Source: Macrolepiota albuminosa
Taxonomy: Eukaryota; Basidiomycota; Agaricomycetes; Agaricales; Agaricaceae
Assembly (NCBI GenBank): GCA_027475525.1
Contig: JAMWFC010000116.1
Location: 2,231,826-2,295,825, forward strand
DNA: 64,000 nucleotides
Direction: 5' to 3'
Both the position numbers and the translations under genes were made by a program. The notes under the pieces were generated by a model, which saw only the letters and a program-made list of their open reading frames with translations, searched no databases and was not told the origin of the DNA. Positions 63,228 through 64,000 of the stretch are shown here, piece by piece. Within the stretch, counting starts at the first letter, position 1; the number at the start of each line of letters is the position of its first letter.

Positions 63228-64000
63228 TTGTCATTGCCCCATACAAAGATCATCTTGGCTATGTCTAAGAGAAGAACCTTCCCAAGGGTTTGTCGTCAGC
63301 ACAGAAAAGACATATCACCTTGGTATGCATGACTTGATTATTAACTAAATCTATATGATGGTTAGTAAAGAAATGGAGGGGAGGCAGAAAATGATTACAA
63401 ATATTGAGAAGATAAATAGTTGGAATAACGATGTCTCTGGCTTTCCCGAAAGATCGCTCAGTAGGATTGATCATCTCCATACTTCCCAATAGTCGTGCCT
63501 GGATGGAACCATCTAGATCCTTTCCCCTTTCCTTTAAGGCCTGTCATTCATCCTCAGCTTGTCTCTTGAGGTGGACCCAGGAAACGACAATTTCACGTAA
63601 ATGGAAAGGGACCCAGAAGAGAACACAAATCTTCGCTATTGACGAGATCTTGAATCTCATCCTCAGAATAGAAATAAGTAGGCTTAAGGGACGGTCTGAC
63701 ATCCAAATCGGCAGGACGAGGGGATGGAGCAGCCTTAGCATTGACTATTTTAGAGATACTGGTGTTATTATAGTCTTCAATTGTCGCGTTCTTGCGAATT
63801 CGAACCGCAAGTGGTAACTGGAAGCGGCTGATGCCATCAGAGAGATTGATCCTTTGTCAAAGTCGAAATCGTCCGGAATAGGACCCGGGATACCGGCATT
63901 GAGGAGCAGGACGACGTCGGATGGAACGGTGGCTGAAGATTGGGCGCTAGCAGCACCTGATGAGACAGTTTAAGAAGGAGGGTCGACATCAAACGTCGGC

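Larger units (their letters stand above)
61352..63960 (-). mobile_element. Decayed retroelement with reverse transcriptase/RNase H traces
   Basis: Minus-strand fragments appear in the order expected of a basidiomycete retroelement polyprotein. From 63490: INPTERSFGKARDIVIPTIY and HFFTNHHIDLVN, resembling the capsid-like or N-terminal part. Near 62080: DEVTLGHMSGPFSLPHVGHI then FRGPIYSSPLIV, resembling the segment that precedes reverse transcriptase domains in these elements. From 61780: GAIGAHQKRHSRP, and near 61640 the hallmark PSELNPADALS, matching the RNase H end pattern (P-S-E-x-N-P-A-D-x-x-S). The pieces lie in different frames with many stops, and most of the catalytic reverse transcriptase domain is missing. 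I cannot see LTRs or place the element in a class (DIRS-like and Ty3-like both carry such a motif). The right end may continue beyond the window. Confidence 0.55.

Overview
The window reads as nuclear DNA of a mushroom-forming basidiomycete (Agaricomycetes). Almost every gene is split by many introns of about 45-60 nt with GT...AG ends and CTNAC-like branch sites. The protein families are fungal: a three-LIM RhoGAP, a Bud6/Aip3 actin regulator, a Slt2-type MAP kinase, a Zn2Cys6 regulator, and a BTB protein of the expanded agaricomycete type. Gene spacing is tight, and no prokaryotic or organellar signal was seen. All introns and joins below were read by eye.

Layout. 1-7937: an edge-truncated unknown gene, mitoribosomal uL23m, a Dcr2-like phosphoesterase and BUD6. 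7938-12760: gene-poor DNA with small unrecognised genes and two decayed ones. 12760-24370: BTB protein, dihydroorotate dehydrogenase, an importin-beta of Kap123 type, an Axl2-like membrane protein and dynein light chain LC8. 25805-41593: a Gin4/Hsl1-type kinase diverging from DNA ligase IV, a forkhead factor and a LIM-RhoGAP. 43445-59520: V-ATPase subunit G, a Zn2Cys6 factor, ribosomal P2 and uS19, symplekin/Pta1, the Slt2/Mpk1 MAP kinase, Nbp35 and Syf2. 59521-64000: gene-poor, ending in a decayed reverse-transcriptase retroelement on the minus strand.

Functional links. Several genes belong to polarity, septation and cell-wall control: Bud6, the Axl2-like protein, the Gin4-type kinase, the LIM-RhoGAP and the MAP kinase. 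Others are housekeeping genes for translation (uL23m, P2, uS19), mRNA processing (symplekin, Syf2), nuclear import, pyrimidine synthesis, Fe-S assembly and vacuolar acidification. No operon-like logic is expected, but several divergent pairs share short promoters.

The strongest unexpected pattern is thirteen perfect head-to-tail duplications, every one with a period of exactly 77 bp, scattered from 12.4 to 63.2 kb. They cut through exons and introns alike and break reading frames in otherwise intact genes. A constant length with no divergence points to unmerged contig overlaps from a k=77 de Bruijn assembly rather than biology. I did not find a convincing new defence or biosynthetic system. 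The most open biological questions are the cryptic small genes at 8.4-11 kb.
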